A DNA stretch of 64,000 nucleotides from Abiotrophia sp938010525 (GTDB taxonomy: Bacteria > Bacillota > Bacilli > Lactobacillales > Aerococcaceae), in contig NZ_CALLVK010000020.1 in the NCBI RefSeq assembly GCF_938010525.1, forward strand, positions 62,001-126,000. Direction: 5' to 3'. Every line of letters begins with the position of its first letter. Positions within the stretch are counted from its first letter, which is position 1. The notes below the pieces were generated by a model that saw only the letters and a program-made list of their open reading frames with translations, ran no database searches and was not told the DNA's origin. Both the position numbers and the translations under genes were made by a program. Of the stretch, positions 50,592-60,800 are shown one piece after another.

Positions 50592-51461
50592 TCAAATCTG
50601 TCTGTCTTTCCAACTCTTTAAAATAGAAATCGTATCACCATCTAGGGAAATAATACGTTTGCCATCACTTGTTTTGGTATAGGCATTTCTTTGCCAGTTT
50701 TTCCTTGATTTTAGAATAAGCATATGATGAACACGCATACGCTTTTTATCGAAATCAATATCATTCCACCAAAGTGCCATTCCTTCATTTACTCGAATAC
50801 CTGTCATGAAAAAAGTCCAAAGCATAACGAAATTAAGATGTTCATAAAAATCATCAAGACAGATTTGAGCAATAACACGCTCAAATTCTACTTTAGTCCA
50901 GTATGGAACGATAGCCTTTCCTTTCGGAATAGCTTTGGCTTTCTTAGAGATATTAGTTTCCAAATAACCCATTTCTACAGCATAATCAAGAGACTTTCTA
51001 AACATACCAAAGATTAGACTAGCGTAGGATTGAGAGTAGCCAGAACCATTTTCGTCTTCGCTTGACAGTAACCATATCCGATAGTTTTGAATATCTTCAA
51101 TAGTCAAACCACGTAGTGTCTTGTTATAAAATCGTTCGGCTATCTTTTCAAGATTTTTGATTCTGACAGCATAAGTACTTTCTTCCACATACGATTTATA
51201 ATATGGTATATAACAATCTAAAATAAACTGCTTAACAGTCATATTGTAATTAGCGTAAGTATGAGCTTTGTGATACTCTCGTTTTACCCGAGTCAATTCT
51301 AAATACGCCTCTCTGGCAGTAGAAAAAGGCTTACCGTTGCTATCTTTTCTACTTTTCTTTCTAATACGTTTACCACTGATTCTATCAATACCTAGCTCTG
51401 TTTCATAGAAATATTTTCCTTTCGTATCAACAAACACACCGCTATAACGTGTTTTTGCCAT
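50592..51461 (-). CDS. int: Tyrosine recombinase (integrase), C-terminally truncated
   Basis: 289 residues. Arm-binding N-domain (YSGVFVDTKGKYFYETELGIDRISGKRIRKKSRK), core-binding SAM-like domain (~75-170), and the start of the catalytic domain with the first active-site Arg in MTGIRVNEGMALWWNDIDFD. The frame ends at LKSWKDRQI, before the HxxR box and the nucleophilic Tyr, so roughly 100 residues are missing and it should be inactive. Overlap-like spacing (3 nt) with the DUF3173-like gene is typical of integrative elements. AT-rich. Confidence 0.85.
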   Translation of the reverse strand: MAKTRYSGVFVDTKGKYFYETELGIDRISGKRIRKKSRKDSNGKPFSTAREAYLELTRVKREYHKAHTYANYNMTVKQFILDCYIPYYKSYVEESTYAVRIKNLEKIAERFYNKTLRGLTIEDIQNYRIWLLSSEDENGSGYSQSYASLIFGMFRKSLDYAVEMGYLETNISKKAKAIPKGKAIVPYWTKVEFERVIAQICLDDFYEHLNFVMLWTFFMTGIRVNEGMALWWNDIDFDKKRMRVHHMLILKSRKNWQRNAYTKTSDGKRIISLDGDTISILKSWKDRQI

Positions 51462-51464
51462 TTG

Positions 51465-51791
51465 TTATTCCTCATCTAGTTTTACACCGATAAGGTTTTC
51501 TACCCTTTCCCGTGGGACTAGTCCAAGTCTACGGTTATTGTAGAATGGTATACCTTTATTATACACCAAATCCTGCTTTACCGCTTGAATAATACTAATT
51601 GCAGTATGTTTCTTATATCCTAGTTTTATCAAGTCGTCTTTGTAGAACAATCTCTTCTGCCGTACGTGCAACAGGAATACCGAGGTAGTGTATTGCTGGA
51701 TAGACCGTGGTGAAAAAATTAATTCGTATTCTGTTTTTCCTTGTTTAAACAAGGGCTCGTAGAAGGGCTTATATGAAATCATCGTTCTCAT
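51465..51791 (-). CDS. DUF3173-like small protein of an integrative element
   Basis: 108 residues. The C-terminal half, YKDDLIKLGYKKHTAISIIQAVKQDLVYNKGIPFYNNRRLGLVPRERVENLIGV, fits DUF3173: a helix-turn-helix-like domain encoded beside integrases in Gram-positive integrative elements, possibly an excision or regulatory factor. The N-terminal ~50 residues are unusual. The ATG at 51791 or a second at 51782 could be used. Upstream of int in the same operon. Confidence 0.72.
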   Translation of the reverse strand: MRTMISYKPFYEPLFKQGKTEYELIFSPRSIQQYTTSVFLLHVRQKRLFYKDDLIKLGYKKHTAISIIQAVKQDLVYNKGIPFYNNRRLGLVPRERVENLIGVKLDEE

Positions 51792-51881
51792 CTCTTTTCT
51801 AAATAGATAATTTCATTTTATCGTTTTTAATATATTGACTATGCTCAATAGATTGACTATAATTAAAGGGAGATTTATCGA

Positions 51882-52775
51882 TTGGGGGATTTTAAATTGA
51901 AACTTAAAGATTTACATACCAAGCCCTCTCCATTCAATAATGTTCAAGAATATATATCAGACAAAGAAAAAGCAATAAAATTTAGTTTCTTATTGCAAGG
52001 AAAAGAGCCTGATCGTTCTGATTTGATAAAATTAATATATAAAGACATTTTTGAATGGTATGATGATAAAGAACATAGTGGCGATACTCTTATAACATAT
52101 CGTACAGCAATTTTACGAAAATTTTATGGAAAATCATATAGTAAGTTATCAAGAGATAAACAACTCGAGATTCTTGGTATTATAAAATCATATACTGAAC
52201 ATAACGATGATTTTCCTTTCGAATTTGAACTTGAAGAAGAGGAAGTTTATCAGATTTGTAACAATTATCAAATAGGAAATTTTGGAATTTTTCCAAAAAA
52301 AGGAGGAATAAATCCTAAAAGAGCACAGTCTCCATATAATGATTATTTTGACCTTGCTTTATTAGTAATATGGGATTTATATGATGGTACATTGACTCTA
52401 GACGATGAGTCTGACGATAAGTCTAATGTTAAGTCTAATGTTAAGTTTTTTAAACAAGCAATTTTAGATAAGAAAGAATATTTTGACCAATTTAAAGATT
52501 TTGAGACATTTCTATCTGAGAACTTCCTAACTGTATTTTTTGATGATAAAGGATATTTAATTAGATTATCTGAAATTGATAATTTTGAGGAATATGTAAA
52601 AATTAGTAATCAGATTATTTATAATAGAGGACTTGCCATTCTAACCTACCTTCAATCGAGGTATGATGATAATAGTGAAGTGCCCGCCCAACAACTTGAA
52701 GAAAAGAAAATAGTTCCTAAACCAACTACCCAAGAGAGGCACATCGAACTCTGGAAATTGCAGAAGAAGAAATAG
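51882..52775 (+). CDS. Hypothetical protein of the AT-rich island
   Basis: 297 residues with TTG start codons only (51882, or 51897 after GGGGG). Strongly acidic and AT-rich, with LLQGKEPDRSDLIKLIYKDIFEWYDD near the start and NDYFDLALLVIWDLYDG around residue 155. A direct repeat DKSNVKSNVK lies around residue 180. No domain recognised with confidence. Base composition differs sharply from guaA and from the hydrolase genes, as expected of transferred DNA. It could be cargo of the broken element. Confidence 0.6.
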   Translation: MGDFKLKLKDLHTKPSPFNNVQEYISDKEKAIKFSFLLQGKEPDRSDLIKLIYKDIFEWYDDKEHSGDTLITYRTAILRKFYGKSYSKLSRDKQLEILGIIKSYTEHNDDFPFEFELEEEEVYQICNNYQIGNFGIFPKKGGINPKRAQSPYNDYFDLALLVIWDLYDGTLTLDDESDDKSNVKSNVKFFKQAILDKKEYFDQFKDFETFLSENFLTVFFDDKGYLIRLSEIDNFEEYVKISNQIIYNRGLAILTYLQSRYDDNSEVPAQQLEEKKIVPKPTTQERHIELWKLQKKK

Positions 52776-52821
52776 ATAAAATTTCTAAACTTGATGAACA
52801 TTTTGAAGATAATTTAAATAC

Positions 52822-52864
52822 AAAAAGCTCTCTTAGTACATATTCACACTAAGAGAGCTTTTTG
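52822..52864. terminator. Bidirectional terminator after the island gene
   Basis: AAAAAGCTCTCTTAGT / ACTAAGAGAGCTTTTT: 16-bp perfect stem with a 10-nt loop; T runs on both strands. Faces guaA. Confidence 0.92.
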
Positions 52865-52879
52865 TAGTCTACTTGCCAA

Positions 52880-52905
52880 GTTTGGCGGGGATATTGGCGG
52901 GGTAC
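52880..52905. other. Possible integrase arm-type repeats near the guaA end
   Basis: Two copies of TTGGCGGGG(A/T) (about 52880 and 52892) with ATA between. Direct repeats of this kind are common next to att sites of tyrosine-recombinase elements. The guaA 3' end, a known integration hotspot, lies 90 bp away. I could not find a second copy of the guaA end, so no att pair is demonstrated. Confidence 0.35.
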
Positions 52906-52990
52906 CTTTTCTAAAAAGATAAATTTATACCATTCTAACTTCTAGGAACCCTATAGAAGCGGTGTAAAACATTCATTTTTACTTTCTATA

Positions 52991-54541
52991 TTATTCCCAC
53001 TCAATGGTCGCTGGTGGTTTACTTGTAATATCATAGACCACGCGGTTAACATGGGCTACTTCGTTAACAATACGAGCACTGATGACTTGCAACACTTCCC
53101 ACGGTAGGCGGGCGAAGTCGCTGGTCATCCCGTCGATAGAGGTGACGGCACGAATCCCAACGGTATAGTCGTAGGTCCGGCCATCCCCCATAACCCCAAC
53201 AGACTTGAAGCCTGGGAGCACGGTGAAGTATTGCCATACATCACGTTCTAGGCCATGGTTGGCAATCTCTTCGCGCAGAATGGCATCTGATTCACGGACG
53301 ATTTCGAGTTTTTCTTCGGTGATTTCGCCAATAACCCGAATCCCGAGACCTGGGCCTGGGAATGGTTGGCGCCATACCAAGCTGTCTGGCATCCCCAGCG
53401 CTGTCCCCAAGGCACGTACTTCGTCCTTGAAGAGGGTGTTGAGAGGCTCAATCAACTCGAACTGCATGTCTTCTGGCAGACCACCCACGTTGTGGTGAGA
53501 CTTGATGGTCTCAGCTGTCTTGGTCCCAGACTCAATAATGTCGGTGTAGAGGGTCCCTTGGGCTAGGAAGTCTACCCCTTCTAACTTGGCTGCTTCGTCA
53601 TCGAAGACATAGACGAATTCGTTTCCGATAATTTTACGTTTTTGTTCAGGGTCGCTCACTCCGGCTAACTTGGACAAGAAGCGGTCCTTGGCATTAACCC
53701 GGATGATGTTAAGACCGAATTTACCAGCTAGGCTATCCATAACTTGGTCACCCTCGCCTTTACGCAAGAGGCCGTGGTCGACGAAGATACAGGTTAATTG
53801 GTCGCCGATGGCTTTCTGTAGGAGCACCCCTACGACGCTAGAGTCTACCCCACCGGACAAGCCAAGCAAGACCTTGCGGTCACCGACTTGTTGACGAATT
53901 TTGGCTACTTCAATCTCGATGAAGTCTTCCATTGACCAGTCGCCTTTGGCCCCACAGATATTGAAGGCAAAGTTGCGGAGCAAGTCATTCCCGTGCTCAG
54001 AGTGACGCACTTCTGGGTGGAACTGGACGCCGTAGATTTGACGGGCTGGGTTCTCGAAGGCCGCCACTGGGCAATGATCGTTAGAGGCCGTCACGCTGAA
54101 GCCTTCAGGCACTTGCACGATTAGGTCACCATGGCTCATCCAAACCTTCTCATGGCTATCTAAGCCAGCAAAGAGGCCTGTTTCACGTTGGTGAACATCT
54201 AACATGGAGCGACCATATTCGCGCTTGTTAGCAGATTCGACTTTACCGCCTAAAAGATGGGTCGTCAACTGCATGCCATAGCAAATCCCTAAGATCGGAA
54301 TCCCCAATTCGAAGATGGCGGGGTCAATGGTGAAGGCACCCTCAGCATAGACGCTATGTGGTCCCCCTGAGAAGATAATCCCCTTGACATTGCCTTCGGC
54401 TTGAATGTCGGCTGCACTGGTATCATTGGGTAATAATTCACTGAAGACCCCAAACTCCCGAATGCGACGGGTAATCAACTGGTTATACTGACTCCCAAAA
54501 TCCAACACAATAATTTTCTCTAACGATGCCTGTGTTTTCAT
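52991..54541 (-). CDS. guaA: GMP synthase (glutamine-hydrolysing)
   Basis: 516 residues, normal length. Glutaminase domain with FSGGPHSVY, nucleophile in GICYGMQ and FHPEVRHSEHG; ATP pyrophosphatase domain with the PP-loop LLGLSGGVDSSV; C-terminal dimerisation domain ending TSKPPATIEWE. It converts XMP to GMP. AAGGAG precedes the ATG. The promoter at 54575-54603 leaves a leader of about 30 nt, too short for a purine riboswitch. Confidence 0.98.
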   Translation of the reverse strand: MKTQASLEKIIVLDFGSQYNQLITRRIREFGVFSELLPNDTSAADIQAEGNVKGIIFSGGPHSVYAEGAFTIDPAIFELGIPILGICYGMQLTTHLLGGKVESANKREYGRSMLDVHQRETGLFAGLDSHEKVWMSHGDLIVQVPEGFSVTASNDHCPVAAFENPARQIYGVQFHPEVRHSEHGNDLLRNFAFNICGAKGDWSMEDFIEIEVAKIRQQVGDRKVLLGLSGGVDSSVVGVLLQKAIGDQLTCIFVDHGLLRKGEGDQVMDSLAGKFGLNIIRVNAKDRFLSKLAGVSDPEQKRKIIGNEFVYVFDDEAAKLEGVDFLAQGTLYTDIIESGTKTAETIKSHHNVGGLPEDMQFELIEPLNTLFKDEVRALGTALGMPDSLVWRQPFPGPGLGIRVIGEITEEKLEIVRESDAILREEIANHGLERDVWQYFTVLPGFKSVGVMGDGRTYDYTVGIRAVTSIDGMTSDFARLPWEVLQVISARIVNEVAHVNRVVYDITSKPPATIEWE

Positions 54542-54574
54542 GCTTTGCTCCTTTACTTGATCTTGTTATTGCCT

Positions 54575-54603
54575 ATTGTACCAAAACCCCGTCCCGGTGT
54601 CAT
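54575..54603 (-). promoter_or_regulatory. Promoter of guaA
   Basis: ATGACA (54603-54598), 17 bp, TACAAT (54580-54575) on the minus strand. Confidence 0.65.
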
Positions 54604-54650
54604 TAAATGTCGATGAGAGTTAGACTGTCTGCCCCAACCCTATATATAAC

Positions 54651-54673
54651 AAAAAAAGGAGGGTTACCCCTCC
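54651..54673 (-). terminator. Terminator of the tRNA-Leu gene
   Basis: On the minus strand GGAGGGG-TAA-CCCTCC followed by TTTTTTT, 8 nt after the tRNA 3' end. Confidence 0.85.
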
Positions 54674-54680
54674 TCGGTGA

Positions 54681-54763
54681 TGCGGCCAAGAAGACTCGAA
54701 CTTCCACGGGGATACCCCCACTGCCCCCTCAAGACAGCGCGTCTGCCATTCCGCCATGACCGC
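54681..54763 (-). tRNA. tRNA-Leu (anticodon GAG)
   Basis: 83 nt. Acceptor stem GCGGTCA / TGGCCGC with discriminator A; long class II variable arm (GTGGGGGTATCCCCGT); T-loop GTTCGAGTC. Anticodon stem CTGTC / GGCAG with the loop TTGAGGG, anticodon GAG, reading CUC and CUU. The 3' CCA is not encoded. Confidence 0.95.
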
Positions 54764-54780
54764 AAAATCACTACTCGATT

Positions 54781-54809
54781 ATTATAGCATCTTGGACTAA
54801 GCATGGCAA
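54781..54809 (-). promoter_or_regulatory. Promoter of tRNA-Leu
   Basis: TTGCCA (54809-54804), 17 bp, TATAAT (54786-54781) on the minus strand, ending 18 bp before the tRNA. Confidence 0.75.
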
Positions 54810-54853
54810 GCAATTTTTTCAGAATTTTATTGCTGGCCTCCTTGCCCCAAATA

Positions 54854-54886
54854 GAAAAGAGGCTGAGACAAAAGTCTCAACCTCTC
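54854..54886 (-). terminator. Terminator after the GH101 gene
   Basis: AGAGGTTGAGAC-TTTT-GTCTCAGCCTCT (one G-U pair) followed by TTTTC on the minus strand, 10 bp after the stop codon. Confidence 0.88.
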
Positions 54887-54895
54887 ATATCTAAA

Positions 54896-57800
54896 CTAGG
54901 CTTGATCTTCAGGGCGTTTGGTTGCGACGAGGCCTAATCCGGCGAGTAAGGATAGGGCAGCTGCGCTGAAGAGTAATGTTTGATCACTTTCACCAGTAGC
55001 TGGCAATTGTCCCTTACCCTCACTTGGCGTTAATTGAGCAGCCTGAGCCACCAATGGTCCGCCAGCTTGTTGACTTGGATTGGCTGGTTGACTTGGGGTA
55101 GTTGGCTGGCTAGAAGTAGATGGTTGACTTGGCGTTACCTGACGCTTACCGAAACTTACTGCATAGAGCGAGAAGTGGTTAACCGTCAAAGCCACGCGTC
55201 CATCATTCATCATCTCAAATGGCACTTCATTGACGATTTCTTTGGTGTCGCTGGTCAAGTAGTAGGCCTTGGTTACGGCCTTGTCCACTGGGAAGATAAC
55301 CTTAGCATCACCTTTGACAGGGACTTCCTTGCCGTCTTTGTTGAGGAAGCTGATTTCATAGGCTTGGTGCTCGTCTTCGCCTAGGGCTGCCAACTTCTCT
55401 TTGAGCGGCACAACAGATACTGCCACGATGCTTGGATCCAAGTGTTTGGTTGGAATCTTAACCGAAACGCGCGTATCGCCGTCATTATCCTCGAAGGTCG
55501 CTTCGGTCTTGTCCACATTAAGGGTTACCTTAACCCCTTGGGTTTCATAGAGTGGCAACTTAGTGCCTGGTTGATCTGGTTGACTTGGTTGGCCTGGCTG
55601 ACCTGGTTGGCCTGGCTGGCCTGGTTGGCCTGGCTGACTTGGCTGACCTGGCTGACTTGGCTGACCTGGCTGACTTGGTTGACTTGGTTGGCTTGGTTGG
55701 CTTGGCTGACCTGGCTGACCTGGTTGACCCGGTTGACTTGGTTGGCCTGGCTGACTTGGCTCAGGTGCCTTGATTTGCTTGAGGTAATCAACCAGACGAT
55801 CCAAGGCCGCCTTAGTTATCAGATTATCTTGGCTCAAGCCTTGATAATATGCTTCTACAGCAGTGGCTGCTTGACGAGCCACCTCACTATCAATGCCTTT
55901 AACGCGTGCAAGTTCCGCTTGATAAGCTGTCATATCCAATGGCGTATCCACTACTTCTGGCAAGACAAAGCGCAATTCAGCCGCTGATTGGAAGGCTCCG
56001 CCATCCCCATAGGACTCCGTCCCAGTAATGGTAGCTTTCTTAATCTTGATTGGTTTATCGAACGGAATAACCTTGGTTGCGGCATCATTTGCCCAACCAT
56101 CAAATTCAAAACGATGTTCCTTACCCGTCTCGTCTACCAAGACTAGGTTCCCTTTTTTGAGGCGACCGTTAGCGCCATCTTGACGTGGGACATACTCAAA
56201 TCGAGTCACTTCCAGTGGTTGCTTAAAGGTTACCGTCCCAGACTCGCCGATAGCACGTCGATCCCATGGTGTATGCCATAATGTCCCCGTATCCCCGTCA
56301 AAGGCATACCAGAACTCTTCCCCTTCGTGGGCTGGTGCTTCCACTGATTCGATATCATCCCATCCTGGGCTAGTCCGTTTGACTTGTAGAGCTTCCTTAG
56401 CAGCTTGCACGGCAGCTACCAGTTTGTTTGCATCTTCAACACTAATGTCATCTTCTGCTTCGGTCAACGCTAAAATGGCATTCTTGTAGGCTTCTAGGCT
56501 AGCAGGAGTGTAGTTGCCATTGACCACTGGCGTATTTTCCTTGTAGGCTTCGTCCACAATTAACTTACCGGTTAAGTTAACTTCTTCAATCTGAAGATTA
56601 TCCATCATGAAGTCCTTATAACCGCGAAAATCCACGGCGCTACCGGTCTCACCCTTATTATCGGAAGCTTTGTTGGTAGAGTAGATCCCTATCCAAGTAT
56701 TGCCAGAATCCGATGCTTGTACAATAAAGCTAGCCTTACCTGGCTTATCGGATCCTTCCCAGGTATTACGCAAAGCATGCATCTTAAGCTTGCTGCGACG
56801 TGTATATTCGCCATCCCCTTCAACAAAAGCATAGGCATCATGAGACCCCGCTTCATAGTCGAAGGTGACACGATAGGTCTTGCCAGCTTCGAAGCGGAAG
56901 TTTTGTGGAATAGTTTGATAGACAAGTCGATCCCGTCCGGTTAACCCATTAGTCTTGAGGGACCAGTTACCCTCAATAACATCGTTAATTTTCTTGCCGT
57001 TCCAGCCCCGTTGGGTATAAGGGTCATGGCGTTCTGACAAGTGAGTACGGTTATCAGAAACACCCTCTACGTTCCCCACAACAAATGGGAAGATTCCCTG
57101 TGGTACTTCTTCAAAATCTTGTTTGAAGGTGCCCGGAGTCGTATCATGACCACCGCTATACATATTGGACTGATTCTCGAAAATTCGAATTTCATCGAAG
57201 TAGGTAGCATCCTGATCAGCATCGCGCCCTAAGGTCAGAGTCACATTGCTGACATCGAATCCTGTTGTAAAGAAGACATACATATTTTGGAAGTAACTGC
57301 TATTGTCCACCGTCGCATTCTTAGCTGAGGTGTTATGGGCATGTGCTTGGACGTAGTTCTTAGCAATAGATTTATAGGTATAGTTGCTGATGGTCTGATT
57401 ACCGGATTTAATGGTGATATCTGCCTTGGCATTACTACGGTTATCCACCCCAACATAGACAGCATAGCGGGTGTTAGGCTTCAGGTCGGTGAGTTTCTGC
57501 GTTAGGGTCACCCGTTCCTTGTTGCCTTCAATCCGCAGCATTTCATTAGCCCCTTGAGACTTAACGATTTGCGCGTGTTGACTATCCCCTGTCTTGGTCC
57601 AGTGATCTAGGGTGCCACTGTTGAAACCTTGGTCATAGAGGTGGAGGCCTTCGCTCCAGGTCATGGTCCGTTTACCTTGGGCTACTTTGTAGAGCACATA
57701 AGGTTGATTAGCGAGCGCATCAATGGTAATGCGACCTTGGCTATCGACAGCTAGTTCTACTTGTTCCTGTTTACCTTGGTCAGTCAACTTGTAGAGATAG

Positions 57801-60800
57801 ACCTTATCACCGCGCCAAGCTTCTGGCAGGGTCCAGGTGGTTTGCCCAGCTGTCTTGGAGAAGAAGTACATCTTCTCTTTGTCGCCAGTCAAGGCCTTAC
57901 CGTTAGCATCCCAGTTCCATGGGGTTAGGTAGGCACCGGCATTTTCAATCACGCGACCGTTAAGGGTGACCGTACGTTGACGGTAGCCCGCATCATTTGG
58001 ATCGTTCGATAGACGCTTGATGACAATTTGGTCGCCGGCTTCATTAGCCAAATGCACTTCCATTTCTGGAGTCCAATTATAGGTTTGGCCATTATCGGTC
58101 ATTTGGACAGGGTGGCCGTTGACCCACTTGGTTACCTTGTAGTGTTGGAAGAATTTGGTCATGACATCGTGTTCGAAGAGGTTGGTAATATAACCTTCAT
58201 AGTCGCTCCGGCCTTGCCAACCCTCGAAGTCCTTCATGTCGTAACCACCCAGGAGTGGATAGTTGGCTGCCCCGCCATAACGTGGATAATCCCCTACCCA
58301 GGCATCTTTCTGGTGGTTGCGGATGAAACGAGCAATATTGGAGTTAATCCCCTTGTTGGTATAACCACCATAGGTTAGGTCAGCTGCCCAGTGTTGGAAG
58401 GTTGAATCATATTCACCCCCGTGGCCCCACTCAATGGTGAAGCGCCAACCTTGGCTATTGATTTCCTTAGCAATCACGTGGGTAGCCCAAGCGCCGTTGT
58501 CCCCGGACTGGCCGTTGCCCCATACGTCTAGGTAAATAAAGTCGAGGCCCTCACCCAAGGTTTCTTTGAGGTCTTTCCACCGTTTGAGACGGTTATGAGC
58601 TAAGTCGTAAGCCGCATCAATGTTAATCCCTTGGTCTAGCCAGTTCCAACCATAGCTATAGGTGCCGTCTTCGCGTTTGCGCAGAATCGCTTCGCTGAAG
58701 TACTTAGATTCTGGATAGGTTTCAGAAGCATTGACGTGAATCCCTAGTTTAGCCCCGTATTGCTTGGATTTTTCAATCAGGGTCTTAAAGTCTTTGACGC
58801 CCCCAATACGACGCCCAATATCAGCATAGTTGAGGTGGCCAGAGTCGTGCCCTTCACTGCCGTAACCCTTAAGCAAGACAGATTGACCTAGGCCATCCGT
58901 ATGCAGATTGACTTTCTTAATCCCGTCTAGGGTCATGAGGAATGGGTTTTGCGCATGAGAACCGAAGTTCATGGCAATCCGGTAAGCTACCAAATCCGGC
59001 ACACTTTCAGAGCCCTTAGGATTATTCATAATCTTGCGGAAGGCGATGGCCCCATCCTGCCAGTCTACTTGTTTGTCCTTATTAAGGTCTTGGGCAAAGA
59101 CCACCTTGCTACTTGGCAATTCGAGGGTATATTCAGGATAAACCAGTTTGCCATAGGCCCGTTGATAGTAGTAAGGCGAGCTTTGAATCCCGATATAGTT
59201 AACGCCTGCTACGCGTTGCTTGAAGGCGGTCAGACGCGTGAAGTCTTCAGAACCACCGCCGTAGCTAAATTGAGAGTTGCTCCAAACCCCGGCTGCGACT
59301 TTGTCAGAAGAGACAAAGCCATACATAAAGCCATAGGCGAAGTCATCCATCTTACCTGGCACTAGGTCCACATGGCTATCACCTGCCCGGTGGGTATTAT
59401 TGGACATCCAAGAACCATCGAACTTAGCTCCAGTTTGATTAGAGCCAACAGAAACTAGGGTGTTCCCTGGGAATTCAATCGTCGAAATCAATTTACGAGG
59501 ATTGTCGATTTCCTTGCCCATGGTCACCAAGTTCTTGTTTTCCACCTTGGTCACATCAAAGTGCAGTTCATTGCCTACTACCTTGAGTTGGACGGTAATA
59601 ACCGCATCAATAAAGGCTTCAGGATTCTTAACTGTCAGCGTGTACTCAGCAGTCGCTTGGTCCACCTTGCGGTAAGTCACTTGGGGCTTAACATCAGTCC
59701 CGTTAATGCTGAGCTTATCTAGTTTTTGCACTTGCCCGGTCATGGTATAGCCGCCGAATTGATAGTGCTTGATGCGTGGGAAGAGGGTATCAATTTCAGC
59801 ATCTAAGACGTCTGAGCGAATGTGGTCGTAGACGACATCTTGGTCGTTGGCTGCTAGGCCTGGATCTACTGCTCCATTATCTGGTTGACTTGGCTTGAGG
59901 TTAGACTGGTCGTCTGCCTGCACAGCCACACTAGTCCGTTCATTGCCCCAGGTTGCTGCCTTAAGATAAATCTTATTTTGTCCTTCTAAGGCCGTCTTCA
60001 CTTCTTCTGGCACTAGTAAGGTATCAAAGAGGCTCTTACCATTGTTAGTGGCATTGAGCTGGCCATCCTTCTTGTATGTGATGGAGAGATTGTTGACCTC
60101 TCCTGCTTTAGGGGCTGCTACCCGGCCTTTTTGATACCAGGTGCTAGCCTTAGGCGATTTATATTCCCAGAACCAACCATCGCGGTCGTAACCAACGAAG
60201 ATATGGTTGGCAGGGTCCTTATACTTGAGGAAAACCCCGAAGCGGGATTGTTTTTCTGTTGATAGGTCCTTGAAGGTCAAGTTGACACTGGCATTGCCAT
60301 CCTGATCCACTTCCAGTCCCTTTTTCTCAAAGAGGGCAGGGTTCTGGCCGTTATCATTCTGAGCAGTAGAAGCCAGTTTATTATAACGTACACCACCTTC
60401 TTCCACGACTTCGACGGTCCCCTTACGGCTGCCGGTCGCAGTCCAGTCTGGTGCTACTGCTTTGTCTTCAGTCGCCGCAGGACTCGGATTAGGGCTGGTC
60501 TCCTCAGTGGCAGCAGGACTTGGGGTCTCTGTCGCTGGGCTAGCCGCTTCTGATGGAGTCTCTGCCGCTGCAGGAGTGGCTGTTGCTGTAGGGGTAGCTT
60601 CCGCACTTGCAGCTGGCTCAACCACATCAACGGCTCCCGCCGGAACAGGCTCTACCTCACTGGTGGCTGGGGTGTCGGAGACAGCTTCTTGGGCCGATAC
60701 GCTTGGACTTTGGCCTAAGAGAAAGGCCCCAATAATGACGGAGCAAGTCCCAACACTGAGCTTACGAATGGAAAAACGACACTTCTTATCAAACAAGTTT

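Noticed and set aside
54541..54603. Purine riboswitch before guaA
   Set aside because: The promoter leaves only ~30 nt of leader, too short for the aptamer.
55442..55987. Trp/Leu-rich open frame opposite the GH101 stalk
   Set aside because: It is the reverse complement of the SQPGQP repeat, with LTWLAWLTW repeats, and lies wholly inside a real gene.
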